A DNA stretch of 17,847 bases from Acidimicrobiia bacterium (GTDB lineage: Bacteria; Actinomycetota; Acidimicrobiia; Spongiisociales; UBA5794), in the NCBI GenBank assembly GCA_030618675.1, contig JAUXCV010000011.1, forward strand, positions 1-17,847, given 5' to 3'. Below are positions 7,226 to 14,800 of the stretch, piece by piece (position 1 is the stretch's first letter; each line of letters starts with the position of its first letter). Below the pieces are notes generated by a model that did no database searches, was not told the origin of the DNA, and saw only the letters and a program-made list of their open reading frames with translations. The position numbers and the translations under genes are program-made.

Positions 7226-8338
7226 ATGACCGAGACCAATGGGGCCACGCCTGAAGACCCTGCGATTCCGCAGAGATCCGGGCAACCGGTTTGGAAACGG
7301 CTGCTCCGGGCCGGCGTTACGTTCCTCTTCCTCGTTCTCGTGTTCGGGTTCGTGCTCCCGAAGCTCACCGACTACCAGGCCGTCGCCGACCACATCGGCG
7401 ATATCAACCCGATTCAGTGGCTGCTCCTCGGTGTCTTCGCCGGGTGGTTCCTCGTTGCATACGTGTTCGTCTTCCTGTCAACGGTGCCCGGTCTGCGTTT
7501 CCGCGAGGGATTCGTCGTGCAGACGACCGCGACCGCTATCAACAACTCTCTCCCTGCAGGTGGCGCCATCGCACTGCCTGTCACTTACACGCAGTTCCTC
7601 TCGTGGGGCTTCACTCCAGAGGCGGTAACCGCCGGATTGCTCACCGCGGGAGTGTGGGACCAACTAGCGCGGCTCGCTCTCCCGGTCATCGGCGTCGCGG
7701 CGATCGCCGTCATGGGTGATGCACTCTGGTGGATGTGGCTCGTATCCCTGGGAGGCATCGTTGTCGTCGCTGGAGCGATCTGGCTCATCTCCCTCGTCCT
7801 GCGCTCGGAGACGGCCGCGGTCGCCCTCGGCAATCGGCTCGACAGAATCGTCAACTGGGGGCTCCGCAAGATCAAGCGCGATCCGATCGATGTGGTCGCA
7901 GCGACGCTCACGTTCCGAGACAACGTCCGTCACGTCGCCCAGTACCGATGGAAATGGGTGACCGCGGCGACCATTGCGAACCATGCATCGATGGCGGCGC
8001 TCTTCATCGTGGCCCTGCGAGCCGTCGGAGTGTCCAGCGAGCAAGTCTCGTTGCCGTGGCTCCTCCTGGCGTTCTCACTCGGACGGCTGCTGGTCATGAT
8101 CCCCGTGAGCCCGGGTGGTCTCGGGTTGGTTGATCTCGGCTTCATCGGACTGGTCTCGCTCGGGTGGGGCGCAGGCGCAGATCCCGACCTCATCTCGGCC
8201 GGTGTGCTGCTCTACCGGGCGCTGTCGTTCCTTCCACCGATCTTGATCGGACTCGGGTCATGGGTCTTCTGGAGGGTGAATCGCAGTTGGCGCCGGGACT
8301 GGCACGTGGAGCGTCGCGGCGAGGTCGCACAAACCTGA
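7226..8338 (+). CDS. LPG-synthase transmembrane-domain (YbhN/AglD-like) membrane protein
   Basis: This 370-residue polytopic inner-membrane protein is of the lysylphosphatidylglycerol-synthase transmembrane family (UPF0104). About eight hydrophobic segments are visible, including about 30-46, 63-85, 150-165, 170-193, 245-265, 277-292 and 325-350. The family words NNSLPAGGAIALPVT (106-120) and PVSPGGLGLVD (293-303) are present, as is a conserved Tyr-Arg at 330-331. Members lacking the cytosolic aminoacyl-transferase domain, as here, are thought to move lipids or lipid-linked molecules across the membrane; a precise role is unknown. ATG 7226 is the first Met of the hydrophobic protein. Upstream in-frame codons lie inside the dehydrogenase gene and read as Arg/Pro-rich shadow sequence, so they are excluded. 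Confidence 0.92.
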   Translation: MTETNGATPEDPAIPQRSGQPVWKRLLRAGVTFLFLVLVFGFVLPKLTDYQAVADHIGDINPIQWLLLGVFAGWFLVAYVFVFLSTVPGLRFREGFVVQTTATAINNSLPAGGAIALPVTYTQFLSWGFTPEAVTAGLLTAGVWDQLARLALPVIGVAAIAVMGDALWWMWLVSLGGIVVVAGAIWLISLVLRSETAAVALGNRLDRIVNWGLRKIKRDPIDVVAATLTFRDNVRHVAQYRWKWVTAATIANHASMAALFIVALRAVGVSSEQVSLPWLLLAFSLGRLLVMIPVSPGGLGLVDLGFIGLVSLGWGAGADPDLISAGVLLYRALSFLPPILIGLGSWVFWRVNRSWRRDWHVERRGEVAQT

Positions 8339-8359
8339 ACCGAACGCGGGTTCGTCCCC

Positions 8360-8479
8360 TTCTTCGTTCTGTGGGCTGTCGGCACCATATAGGACGCTAC
8401 CGACCCTGGGTACGCGGCGTTCTTCGTTCTGTGGGCTGTCGGCACCATATAGGACGCTACCAACCCTGGGTACGCGGCG
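8360..8479. repeat. 60-bp direct tandem duplication
   Basis: Two adjacent 60-bp units (8360-8419 and 8420-8479) differ at a single base (G at 8402, A at 8462), and identity runs 2 bases further. The duplication occupies nearly all of the 147-bp gap between the convergent flippase-like and Yip1-like genes. Each unit contains the AT-rich word CCATATAGG and a weak TACC/GGTA hairpin with a 7-nt loop. Because 60 is a multiple of three, frames stay open on both strands, but I see no start signal or coding character. Nothing else is visible in this gap. Confidence 0.95.
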
Positions 8480-8485
8480 TTGGGG

Positions 8486-9061
8486 CTAGAAGATGGTGGC
8501 GATCAGGATCGAGACGCCTTGCTGCAGCAGAATCCAGACCAGCCAACCACCGAACGCTGTGCCGATGGCGCGCCCTGTGGAGAAGTCGAGACCCTCGCGG
8601 ATCGCGATCACGGACGCGACCAGCACCCAAACGGCGGCAACCGGTCCGAGGAACGGGATCACACCAATGACCCGCGGCACTTGAGCGAATCCGAGGACGC
8701 GCAGCATCTCACCAACGTCGGTCGTGCCCTTGAAGACCTTCGTGCCGATCACGGACGTGGTGACGGCCCAGACGAACCAGCCGATGACCGCCAGGAGGAT
8801 CCCAACACCGACCATGACGAAGATGCCGCCCTCTCTCGGCACCGGAAAGTCACCGATCCCCATCCAGGCGCGGATCGAGTTCCAGACGTCCCCGCCGAAC
8901 ACGTCCTGCGTGTTCTCGTGTCCAATCCAGGAACCAATAGCGGCGAGTCCGTTCGCCACCACGACGACGAAGAAAGCCTGTCGGGTCAGGCTCGTCTCAT
9001 ATTCCACGCGGTTGTAGAACTCAAGGTCCAGCGCACCGGCGCGAATCATGTTGCGGATCAC
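8486..9061 (-). CDS. Yip1-like multi-pass membrane protein
   Basis: This 191-residue integral membrane protein has four hydrophobic stretches (about 28-47, 79-106, 131-153 and 165-190) and the overall pattern of the bacterial Yip1/YIPF-domain family. The N-terminus reads MIRNMIRAGALDLEFYNRVE, followed by helices and a conserved V-P-x3-G-V-I-P-F-L-G segment (128-139). The function of bacterial members is not known. The start is GTG 9061, with GGGAGG about 6 nt before it; a later in-frame ATG at 9049 is less well placed. The gene lies 36 bp downstream of the dehalogenase gene on the same strand and is probably co-transcribed with it. Family assignment is by pattern and moderately sure; the gene itself is secure. 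Confidence 0.87.
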   Translation of the reverse strand: MIRNMIRAGALDLEFYNRVEYETSLTRQAFFVVVVANGLAAIGSWIGHENTQDVFGGDVWNSIRAWMGIGDFPVPREGGIFVMVGVGILLAVIGWFVWAVTTSVIGTKVFKGTTDVGEMLRVLGFAQVPRVIGVIPFLGPVAAVWVLVASVIAIREGLDFSTGRAIGTAFGGWLVWILLQQGVSILIATIF

Positions 9062-9097
9062 GAGAATCCTCCCGGGGTGGCGCCAACGATAGAGGCG

Positions 9098-9946
9098 TCA
9101 GCGGTTCTCCATCCATCGTCGCAGGGCCGCACCGATCTCATCGGGCGAATCCTCCTGGATGAAGTGCGTTCCCGTGACGCTCACCTCGGTCTGGTTCGGC
9201 CAACCCCGACAGAATTCGCGTGGCGAACCCACGAGGATCGCTCCCGGATTCGCATCGATGAAGAGTTTCGGCACATCGCTCGTCGAGAGCCACCGACCGT
9301 AGTCGTCGACGATGGCTGCGACGTCCTCCGGTTCCCCATCGATCGGGATCTCTCGTGGCCATGTCAGCGTGGGTCTGCGATCCTCTCCGGGACTCAAGAA
9401 CGGCCGGAGGTACTCGCCCATCTCTTCATCGCTCAGTTCTCGGATGATGGAGGCAGGCAGGATCCGTTCCACGAAGACGTTCTTCTCAAGCACGATCTCC
9501 TCACCAGAGGCAGATCTCATCGCCTGGAAGATGGGTCGGGAAGACTCCGGCCAGTCGTTCCAACTCACGGGACGCACGATCGCCTCCATGTAGGCGATAC
9601 CGGCAACCGCGTCACGGTGACGATTCGCCCAGTCGAACCCCAGGGCCGACCCCCAGTCGTGAACGACGAACGTCACAGCGTCCTCGACACCGATCGCGTC
9701 GAGAAGAGCATCGAGATAGCGACGATGATCGACGAAGCGATACTCAAGGCCCGGGACCTTCTCCGAGTCGCCCATGCCGATCAGATCCGGAGCGATGCAC
9801 CGTCCCAAGCCCACGACATGGGGGATCACGTTCCTCCACAGATACGACGACGTTGGGTTGCCGTGAAGGAAGACGATCGGATCACCCTCCCCCGCTTCGA
9901 CGTACGCCATCTCCGAGCCGAGGACTTCAATGCGGCGCTTCTCCAT
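9098..9946 (-). CDS. dhaA: Haloalkane dehalogenase (class II, LinB/DhaA-like)
   Basis: This 282-residue alpha/beta hydrolase should hydrolyse carbon-halogen bonds of haloalkanes to give an alcohol, a halide and a proton, in the cytoplasm. The full catalytic pentad of class-II enzymes is visible: nucleophile Asp97 in HDWGSALGFDW, catalytic acid Glu121 in AYMEAI, base His261 in THFIQEDSPDEIG, and halide-stabilising Asn30 (HGNPTSSYLWRN) and Trp98. Long stretches match what I recall of LinB and DhaA, including DLIGMGDS, RPTLTWPREIPI and WPNQTEVSV, and the length is typical. Start ATG 9946 follows GGAGGAGG. The gene is divergent from the ComB-like gene, with 56 bp between the starts, and is followed by the Yip1-like gene. 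The natural substrate is unknown; many environmental homologues have no known physiological substrate. Confidence 0.95.
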   Translation of the reverse strand: MEKRRIEVLGSEMAYVEAGEGDPIVFLHGNPTSSYLWRNVIPHVVGLGRCIAPDLIGMGDSEKVPGLEYRFVDHRRYLDALLDAIGVEDAVTFVVHDWGSALGFDWANRHRDAVAGIAYMEAIVRPVSWNDWPESSRPIFQAMRSASGEEIVLEKNVFVERILPASIIRELSDEEMGEYLRPFLSPGEDRRPTLTWPREIPIDGEPEDVAAIVDDYGRWLSTSDVPKLFIDANPGAILVGSPREFCRGWPNQTEVSVTGTHFIQEDSPDEIGAALRRWMENR

Positions 9947-9988
9947 GTGCCTCCTCCAGCACGGAGGCTAGGCGACGGAGGACCGCGT

Positions 9989-9994
9989 TAGCAT
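9989..9994 (+). promoter_or_regulatory. Putative -10 box for leaderless comB-like gene
   Basis: TAGCAT is followed by 8 nt and then GTG 10003. There is no Shine-Dalgarno near that start. The hexamer lies within the 56-bp gap shared with the divergent dehalogenase gene. Confidence 0.4.
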
Positions 9995-10002
9995 CGTCGT
10001 TC

Positions 10003-10695
10003 GTGACCGTTCCCAAGATCATCCGCCGATCCCTCCTTGCCGGCACCCAAGGCATCTCCGGCCCGACGGTCGTTATCGATACTTTCCGCGCCTTCACGAC
10101 GGCGGCATTTCTGCTCGACCGAGGCGTGGATCGGATCGTGCTCACCGAATCCCTCGACGAGGCTCGATCGCGATCACAGTCGATCGCCGAGTCGATCCTG
10201 TGCGGAGAGGACAACAGCCTCCGCCCCGATGACTTCGGCCTCGGCAACTCGCCGACCGAGGTCGAATGCTCCCCCGAACTCGATGGTCGAGTCGTCGTCA
10301 TGCGTACTTCGGCCGGAACCCGCAGCGTCGTCAATGCTCTCAGATCCGGAGGAGATCCCGTCTACGCGGCCGGTCTGGTTGTCGCTCAGGCAACCGTCTC
10401 GGCCCTTCGCAATCGCACGCAGGTCGTGATCGTCGCGTCGGGACTCAGCGGTGTCACCGTGGCAGATGAAGACGAGGAGACCGCTGATCTCATCTCCGAC
10501 AGACTCGGCGGCCTTTCCGACGACCCCGCTCGTCTCGCACGGATCCGATCTGGCACCGGAGCCGAGCGCCTCCGAACGACACCCTGGATCGATCCGGGAG
10601 ATCTTGAGCGATGCCTGGCCGTTGACCGATTCGCTTTCGCAATGAGAGCGGGCCTCGAAGGCGACGTGGTAGTTCTGCGCCGTGAGGACATGTGA
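10003..10695 (+). CDS. comB: ComB-family 2-phosphosulfolactate phosphatase
   Basis: This 230-residue Mg-dependent phosphatase-family protein converts 2-phosphosulfolactate to sulfolactate in characterised members (a step of coenzyme M biosynthesis, also used for bacterial sulfolactate). Family segments are visible: VVIDTFRAFTT (23-33, with Asp26 and Arg29), CGED (67-70), DFGLGNSPTEV (77-87), TSAGTR (102-107, where NGTR is more usual), AAGLVVAQA (122-130) and the acidic EDEETAD (156-162). The length fits the family. CGED replaces the more common GER, so a shifted substrate is possible. An open frame extends upstream to 9853, but that part overlaps the dehalogenase gene antisense and is Arg/Ser-rich shadow. 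GTG 10003 with a leaderless-type -10 is therefore chosen. A heptamer repeat array begins directly after the stop codon. Confidence 0.86.
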   Translation: MTVPKIIRRSLLAGTQGISGPTVVIDTFRAFTTAAFLLDRGVDRIVLTESLDEARSRSQSIAESILCGEDNSLRPDDFGLGNSPTEVECSPELDGRVVVMRTSAGTRSVVNALRSGGDPVYAAGLVVAQATVSALRNRTQVVIVASGLSGVTVADEDEETADLISDRLGGLSDDPARLARIRSGTGAERLRTTPWIDPGDLERCLAVDRFAFAMRAGLEGDVVVLRREDM

Positions 10696-10809
10696 GCAGA
10701 CAGCAAACAGCAGACAGGCAACAGACAACAGACAACAGACAACAGCAAGAAGAAGGACACTTCACCGGATACCAGATACCGATACGGACCACTACGGGAT
10801 ACGGACTAC
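10696..10809. repeat. Heptamer repeat array 1 (GACAACA then GGATAC units)
   Basis: Starting at the base after the comB stop codon, the sequence reads in 7-nt steps: GCAGACA, GCAAACA, GCAGACA, GGCAACA, three copies of GACAACA (10724-10744), GCAAGAA, GAAGGAC, ACTTCAC, CGGATAC and CAGATAC. After slightly out-of-phase units come GGGATAC and GGACTAC (10796-10809). It fills the 124-bp convergent gap before the DoxX gene. No terminator-like hairpin or coding frame is evident. Confidence 0.88.
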
Positions 10810-10819
10810 ACGGCGGCCC

Positions 10820-11329
10820 TCAGGTGCCGGGGACTTCTTTCGGTCTGAAGAAGACCATGATCTGGGCGGATGCTGCCGCTATGCCGCCGGCGACGAGCGC
10901 CGCTCCGACCCATCCGTTGAGCAGATCTTCGATGCCGAGCGCGGCGTCGATCGAGAAGGCTCCGGGGCCACCGATCGCGATTGCCGCGCCGACGGCGCCG
11001 AGCACCAGGACATACTCCCAGCCCTCGTCTGGTCGCGCCGTCACCCAGAAACCGACGGAGCGATGCACGGTCCAGAAAGCAACGACCATGACCGCCACGA
11101 GGCCGGTCGCTGCGAGAGATGTGACGAGGCCAACGATCAACAGGATCCCGACCCCGATCTCGGTGGCGGTCGACGCGATCCACTGCAGTTGGGGAGATCG
11201 GAATCCGATGCTCCCGAACCAGTTCGATGTCTTGGTTCGCCCACGGGCGTGCTTGATGCCGTGGGCCAGCATGACCCCTCCAGCCACCACCCGCAGCAGA
11301 GCTTGGGTCCAGTCATAAGTCTCAATCAT
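10820..11329 (-). CDS. DoxX-family membrane protein
   Basis: This 169-residue polytopic membrane protein is of the DoxX family. The N-terminal helix contains RVVAGGVMLAHGIKHARG, the diagnostic opening of the family (arginine, then a helix ending in HG-x-KH). It is followed by a short loop with GSIGF, and three further helices at about 54-86, 106-125 and 137-160. DoxX proteins are small quinone-associated or redox-related membrane proteins; in mycobacteria one member works in an oxidant-detoxifying membrane complex, but the role of most is unknown. Start ATG 11329 has GGAGAG upstream. The gene lies 33 bp downstream of the PPOX gene on the same strand, so the two probably form an operon with a redox theme. 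The stop lies 11 bp from the end of repeat array 1. Confidence 0.9.
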   Translation of the reverse strand: MIETYDWTQALLRVVAGGVMLAHGIKHARGRTKTSNWFGSIGFRSPQLQWIASTATEIGVGILLIVGLVTSLAATGLVAVMVVAFWTVHRSVGFWVTARPDEGWEYVLVLGAVGAAIAIGGPGAFSIDAALGIEDLLNGWVGAALVAGGIAAASAQIMVFFRPKEVPGT

Positions 11330-11362
11330 CGTTGCTCTCCTGTGCAGTCCCGCAATGGCGAG

Positions 11363-11755
11363 TCAACCCATCGTGGTGGTGTGCGTCGGTTGAACGACGA
11401 TGACGATGCGCTCATCAGCCGGCTGGTGCCACGGGTATTGGTCAAGGCCGAGGTACTTGCTCGCCATCGAGTTGATGAACGCGAGGTCGCCGTCGTCTTC
11501 GACATCCACAACGACGCCGCGAATCTCCAGATACCGATACGGGTCGTCGGGGTCGAGAATCGAGAGGGAGACCCGTCGATCCGTGCGTGTGTTCCGGTAC
11601 TTCTGGCGCGTCGTTGTCTGGGAGAACCGGATCCGGGACCCGTCCCAGCCGAACCAAACAGGGTTGTTCTGAGGTTCACCGTTCGGGCCGATCGTTGCAA
11701 CCGACGCGAACGCTTGCTTGTCGAGGATGTCCGCGTGTGAGTCCGGGATGAGCAT
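11363..11755 (-). CDS. PPOX-class F420/flavin-dependent oxidoreductase
   Basis: This 130-residue split beta-barrel protein of the pyridoxamine 5'-phosphate-oxidase-like superfamily resembles actinobacterial Rv1155-type F420-dependent proteins. Visible family segments are FASVATIGPNGEPQNNPVWF (residues 16-35), R-x-R-F-S-Q-T-T-T-R-Q-K-Y-R-N (41-55, the phosphate/cofactor-binding strand), RRVSLSIL (60-67) and YLEIRGVVV (75-83). It probably reduces small substrates with F420H2 or binds FMN; the cofactor cannot be settled by eye. Start ATG 11755 has AGGAA about 6 nt upstream. A longer frame to 11812 adds 19 residues without a ribosome binding site. The gene is the first of a likely two-gene operon with DoxX. 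Confidence 0.9.
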   Translation of the reverse strand: MLIPDSHADILDKQAFASVATIGPNGEPQNNPVWFGWDGSRIRFSQTTTRQKYRNTRTDRRVSLSILDPDDPYRYLEIRGVVVDVEDDGDLAFINSMASKYLGLDQYPWHQPADERIVIVVQPTHTTTMG

Positions 11756-11812
11756 TTCGTTCCTTTCGCTACACGTGGAGAACACCGACCGACCCGTTTC
11801 TTGTTCCCGCAT

Positions 11813-11889
11813 TGAGCGATGAGCGAACAGCGAAGTGTCCGGTACGGGATACGGGATACGGGATACCGGATACTGACTACTGACTACCG
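11813..11889. repeat. Heptamer repeat array 2 (GATACGG family), entering the gdh stop codon
   Basis: Eleven consecutive 7-nt units in unbroken phase: TGAGCGA, TGAGCGA, ACAGCGA, AGTGTCC, GGTACGG, GATACGG, GATACGG, GATACCG, GATACTG, ACTACTG, ACTACCG. Most neighbouring units differ by only one to three bases, so the sequence drifts along the array. The last unit supplies the final Arg codon and the stop codon of the glutamate dehydrogenase gene on the minus strand. The array occupies most of the 128-bp gap upstream of the PPOX gene. Confidence 0.88.
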
Positions 11890-14800
11890 GTCCCCAACCA
11901 GAGTCATCATCTGACGTATCGCCACTACGACAGCCGCGCTGTCGGAGACGCCATCTCTCCTCAGGAGGGCGACGAGTCGGGCCAGCCGCTCCCGTTCAAC
12001 CGCCGTGGAATCAGCGAACGTGGCGAACGCAGCGTCGACGTCACTGTCATGGCAGCCGGTAAGGATCCGTTCGACGATGAGGCGCCGGAGATTCATCAGC
12101 TCCTGCCCGAGGCTGAGTGTCGCCCACCGCTGCCAGCGGGTGGTCGCCGGCAGACTCTCGATCTGCCGCTCGAGCCAGTCGATGTGGAACACCTGGCCGG
12201 CCCGGTAGAACGCTCTGCCTACATCGCCCAGCGGGAGTCCCGTGGCCGCAGCCACGTCGATGATGTCCGGTGCGTGAACCAGCTCCGCCTGGAACACGTG
12301 CCCAACGGCGATCTCCTCCGGCACACCGAGATCGATGAAACGCTTCACCTGTCGCTCAAGACGGTTCCGCCATTGCTTCGGACCCATCGAGCGGATCTCA
12401 CCAGCGATCTCGATGAAACCGGATCGGTACGCCTCGATCCGATCCGCGATCGGCTCCGTTCCACGACGCCCGATGAACCAACGGGTGACAGTTTCGACGA
12501 AGCTGTCGACACCTCCTAAGAGCTGGCGCACGACTTCTGCATCCAGAGCACCGGGGAGCATCTCAACCTCGCGCCATCGGGCCGACGCTCCCACAACGCC
12601 GCGAGCGGTCCGATAGGCCCGTACGATCTCCGCGGCACCGGCGCCGGTCTCGGCTTCGAGGCGCGACACGAACGTGACACCCTGCGAGTTCAACATCTCG
12701 TTCGCGACGATCGTCGCCACGAGCTGCCGACGAAGAGGGTGGGTCGCGATCAAGGACTCGAATCGCTCGACGATCTGCGGGGGGAAGTAGCCCGTCAACA
12801 GGCTCTCGAAGAACACCGACTCAGGCAGGTCCGAATCCACGAGCTCATCGGTGAGATGCCGCTTCGCATAGGCGAGCAACACCGCGAGTTCCGGCCGAGC
12901 CATCCCGCGGCCAACGCGCCTTCGTTCGATCATGATTTCGGTGGCCGGGAGCACCTCGATCTTCCGATCGAGACCGGCCTCCGCCTCGAGTCGAACCATC
13001 AGGTCTTCGTAAGACTCCATTCGTCCGGCAGAAGCGGCCACCTCCTGGGACAGGATCTGAGCTTGGTCGTGGTTGTCATCGACGATGGCTGCGACCACGT
13101 CATCGGAGACAGCCTGGATCAATTCGTTTCGTGAATCTCGCGTGAGTTCGCCGGATCGTTCCGCGATCCTCAGGAGGATCTTGATGTTGACCTCACGGTC
13201 CGAGCAGTGGACACCTCCGCTGTTGTCGATGAAGTCGGTGAAGATCCGGCCGCCCGAACGGTCGTACTCGATCCGACCGGCCTGGGTGAAACCGAGGTTG
13301 CCGCCTTCGCCAACCACGCGACACCGCAGGTCGCGACCGTTCACCCGGACGGCGTCGTTGGACCGATCCTGCGCTTCGTCGTTCGTCTCCGCCTTCGCCT
13401 TCACGTAGGTTCCGATACCGCCGTTCCAGAGCAGGTCGACCGGCGCCTTGAGGATCGCAGCGATCAGCTCATGCGGGGTCATCTCTGTTTCGGTCGTGCC
13501 GAGAGAAGAGCGCATCTGTTCGGTCAAGACGATCCTCTTCAAGGAGCGGGGGAACACACCGCCGCCCGGAGAGATGGCGTCCCGGTCGTAATCGTCCCAC
13601 GACGAGCGACCCAAGCCGGCAAGCCGCTCACGCTCCGCGAACGACCGTTCGGGGTCGGGATCCGGGTCGACGAAGATGTGCCGATGGTCGAAGGCTGAGA
13701 CCAATCGGATGCTGCGGGAAAGAAGCATCCCGTTTCCGAACACGTCGCCCGACATGTCCCCTACTCCAACGACGGTGATCGGGTCCGATGCCACGTCGAT
13801 ATCGAGTTCCATGAAGTGACGCCGCACCGACTCCCATGCCCCCCGGGCGGTGATCCCGAGCGCCTTGTGGTCGTAGCCCGTCGACCCGCCGGATGCGAAA
13901 GCGTCATCGAGCCAGAACCCGGCGTCGACGGCGATCCCGTTCGCGGTATCCGAGAAGGTGGCGGTACCCCGATCTGCGGCCACCACGAAGTAGGGATCAT
14001 CCCCGTCGAGAGTGCGAACTCCGGCGGGGTGCACAACCTGCCCTTCTTCGTAGTTATCGGTCACGTCGAGAAGCCCCTGGATGAACACCCGGTAGCCCGA
14101 CTTCACCTCGTCGAACGTGGGACCAACAGCAGGATTGGCGACCCGTCGCATCACGAACCCGCCCTTCGCACCGGTCGGGACGATCACGACGTTCTTCGTC
14201 ATCTGGGCCTTCATCAGACCGAGAACTTCGGTCCGGTAATCCTGGCGCCGGATCGACCAGCGGATGCCGCCCCGAGCCACCGACCCGCCCCGAAGGTGGA
14301 CACCTGCCACATCGGGGGCGAACACGAAGATCTCGTACATCGGACGGGGTTCGGGTGCGGCGGGGACCTTCGCGGAAAGGAACTTGAACGCCAGGGACCC
14401 GGTTCCCAGGAAGGCGCTCGTTCTGATCGTGGCGTCGATGAGTCCGAGGAAGGCCCTCAGGATCCGGTCTTCGTCGAGTGAAGCCACTGCCTCGAGATGC
14501 TCGAGCAGCGTCGCTCGGAGTGCAGTCTCGACACTCTCATCGGCCGCGGGTCCGAATCGGGCCTCGAAGAGACGCACGAGATCGTCCGTGATCTCGGGAT
14601 AGGCGGCAAGCGCCGCGGCGACGTACGACTTGGAGAACGCAGGGTTCACGAGATGCCAATACGATCGGTAGGCCCGCAGGATGTTGATCTGCTCGTGATC
14701 CAGATCGGTGAGAACCAGCAATCGGCTCAATCCGTCCGACTCACCCTCACCGAGCAGTGTCGCGGTCAGGCCCGCCGACACCCGCCCACCACAGACATCG

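Noticed and set aside
6274..7368. Minus-strand open frame of 364 codons antisense to the SDR gene
   Set aside because: It is Gly/Arg/Val-rich without motifs, and it covers a confident SDR with all catalytic residues.
8164..8670. A repeated 20-residue peptide encoded by the 60-bp duplication
   Set aside because: The frame stays open only because 60 is a multiple of three. There is no start signal, and both flanks overlap known genes in other frames.
8480..9991. Plus-strand open frame of 503 codons antisense to the Yip1-like and dehalogenase genes
   Set aside because: The product is rich in Asp, His and Arg with no recognisable domain. The minus-strand genes are clear protein families with good ribosome binding sites. 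Long antisense frames are common in high-GC DNA.
10696..11889. Insertion sequence carrying the PPOX and DoxX genes
   Set aside because: No transposase, terminal inverted repeats of useful length or target duplication are visible. The bracketing arrays alone do not prove mobility.
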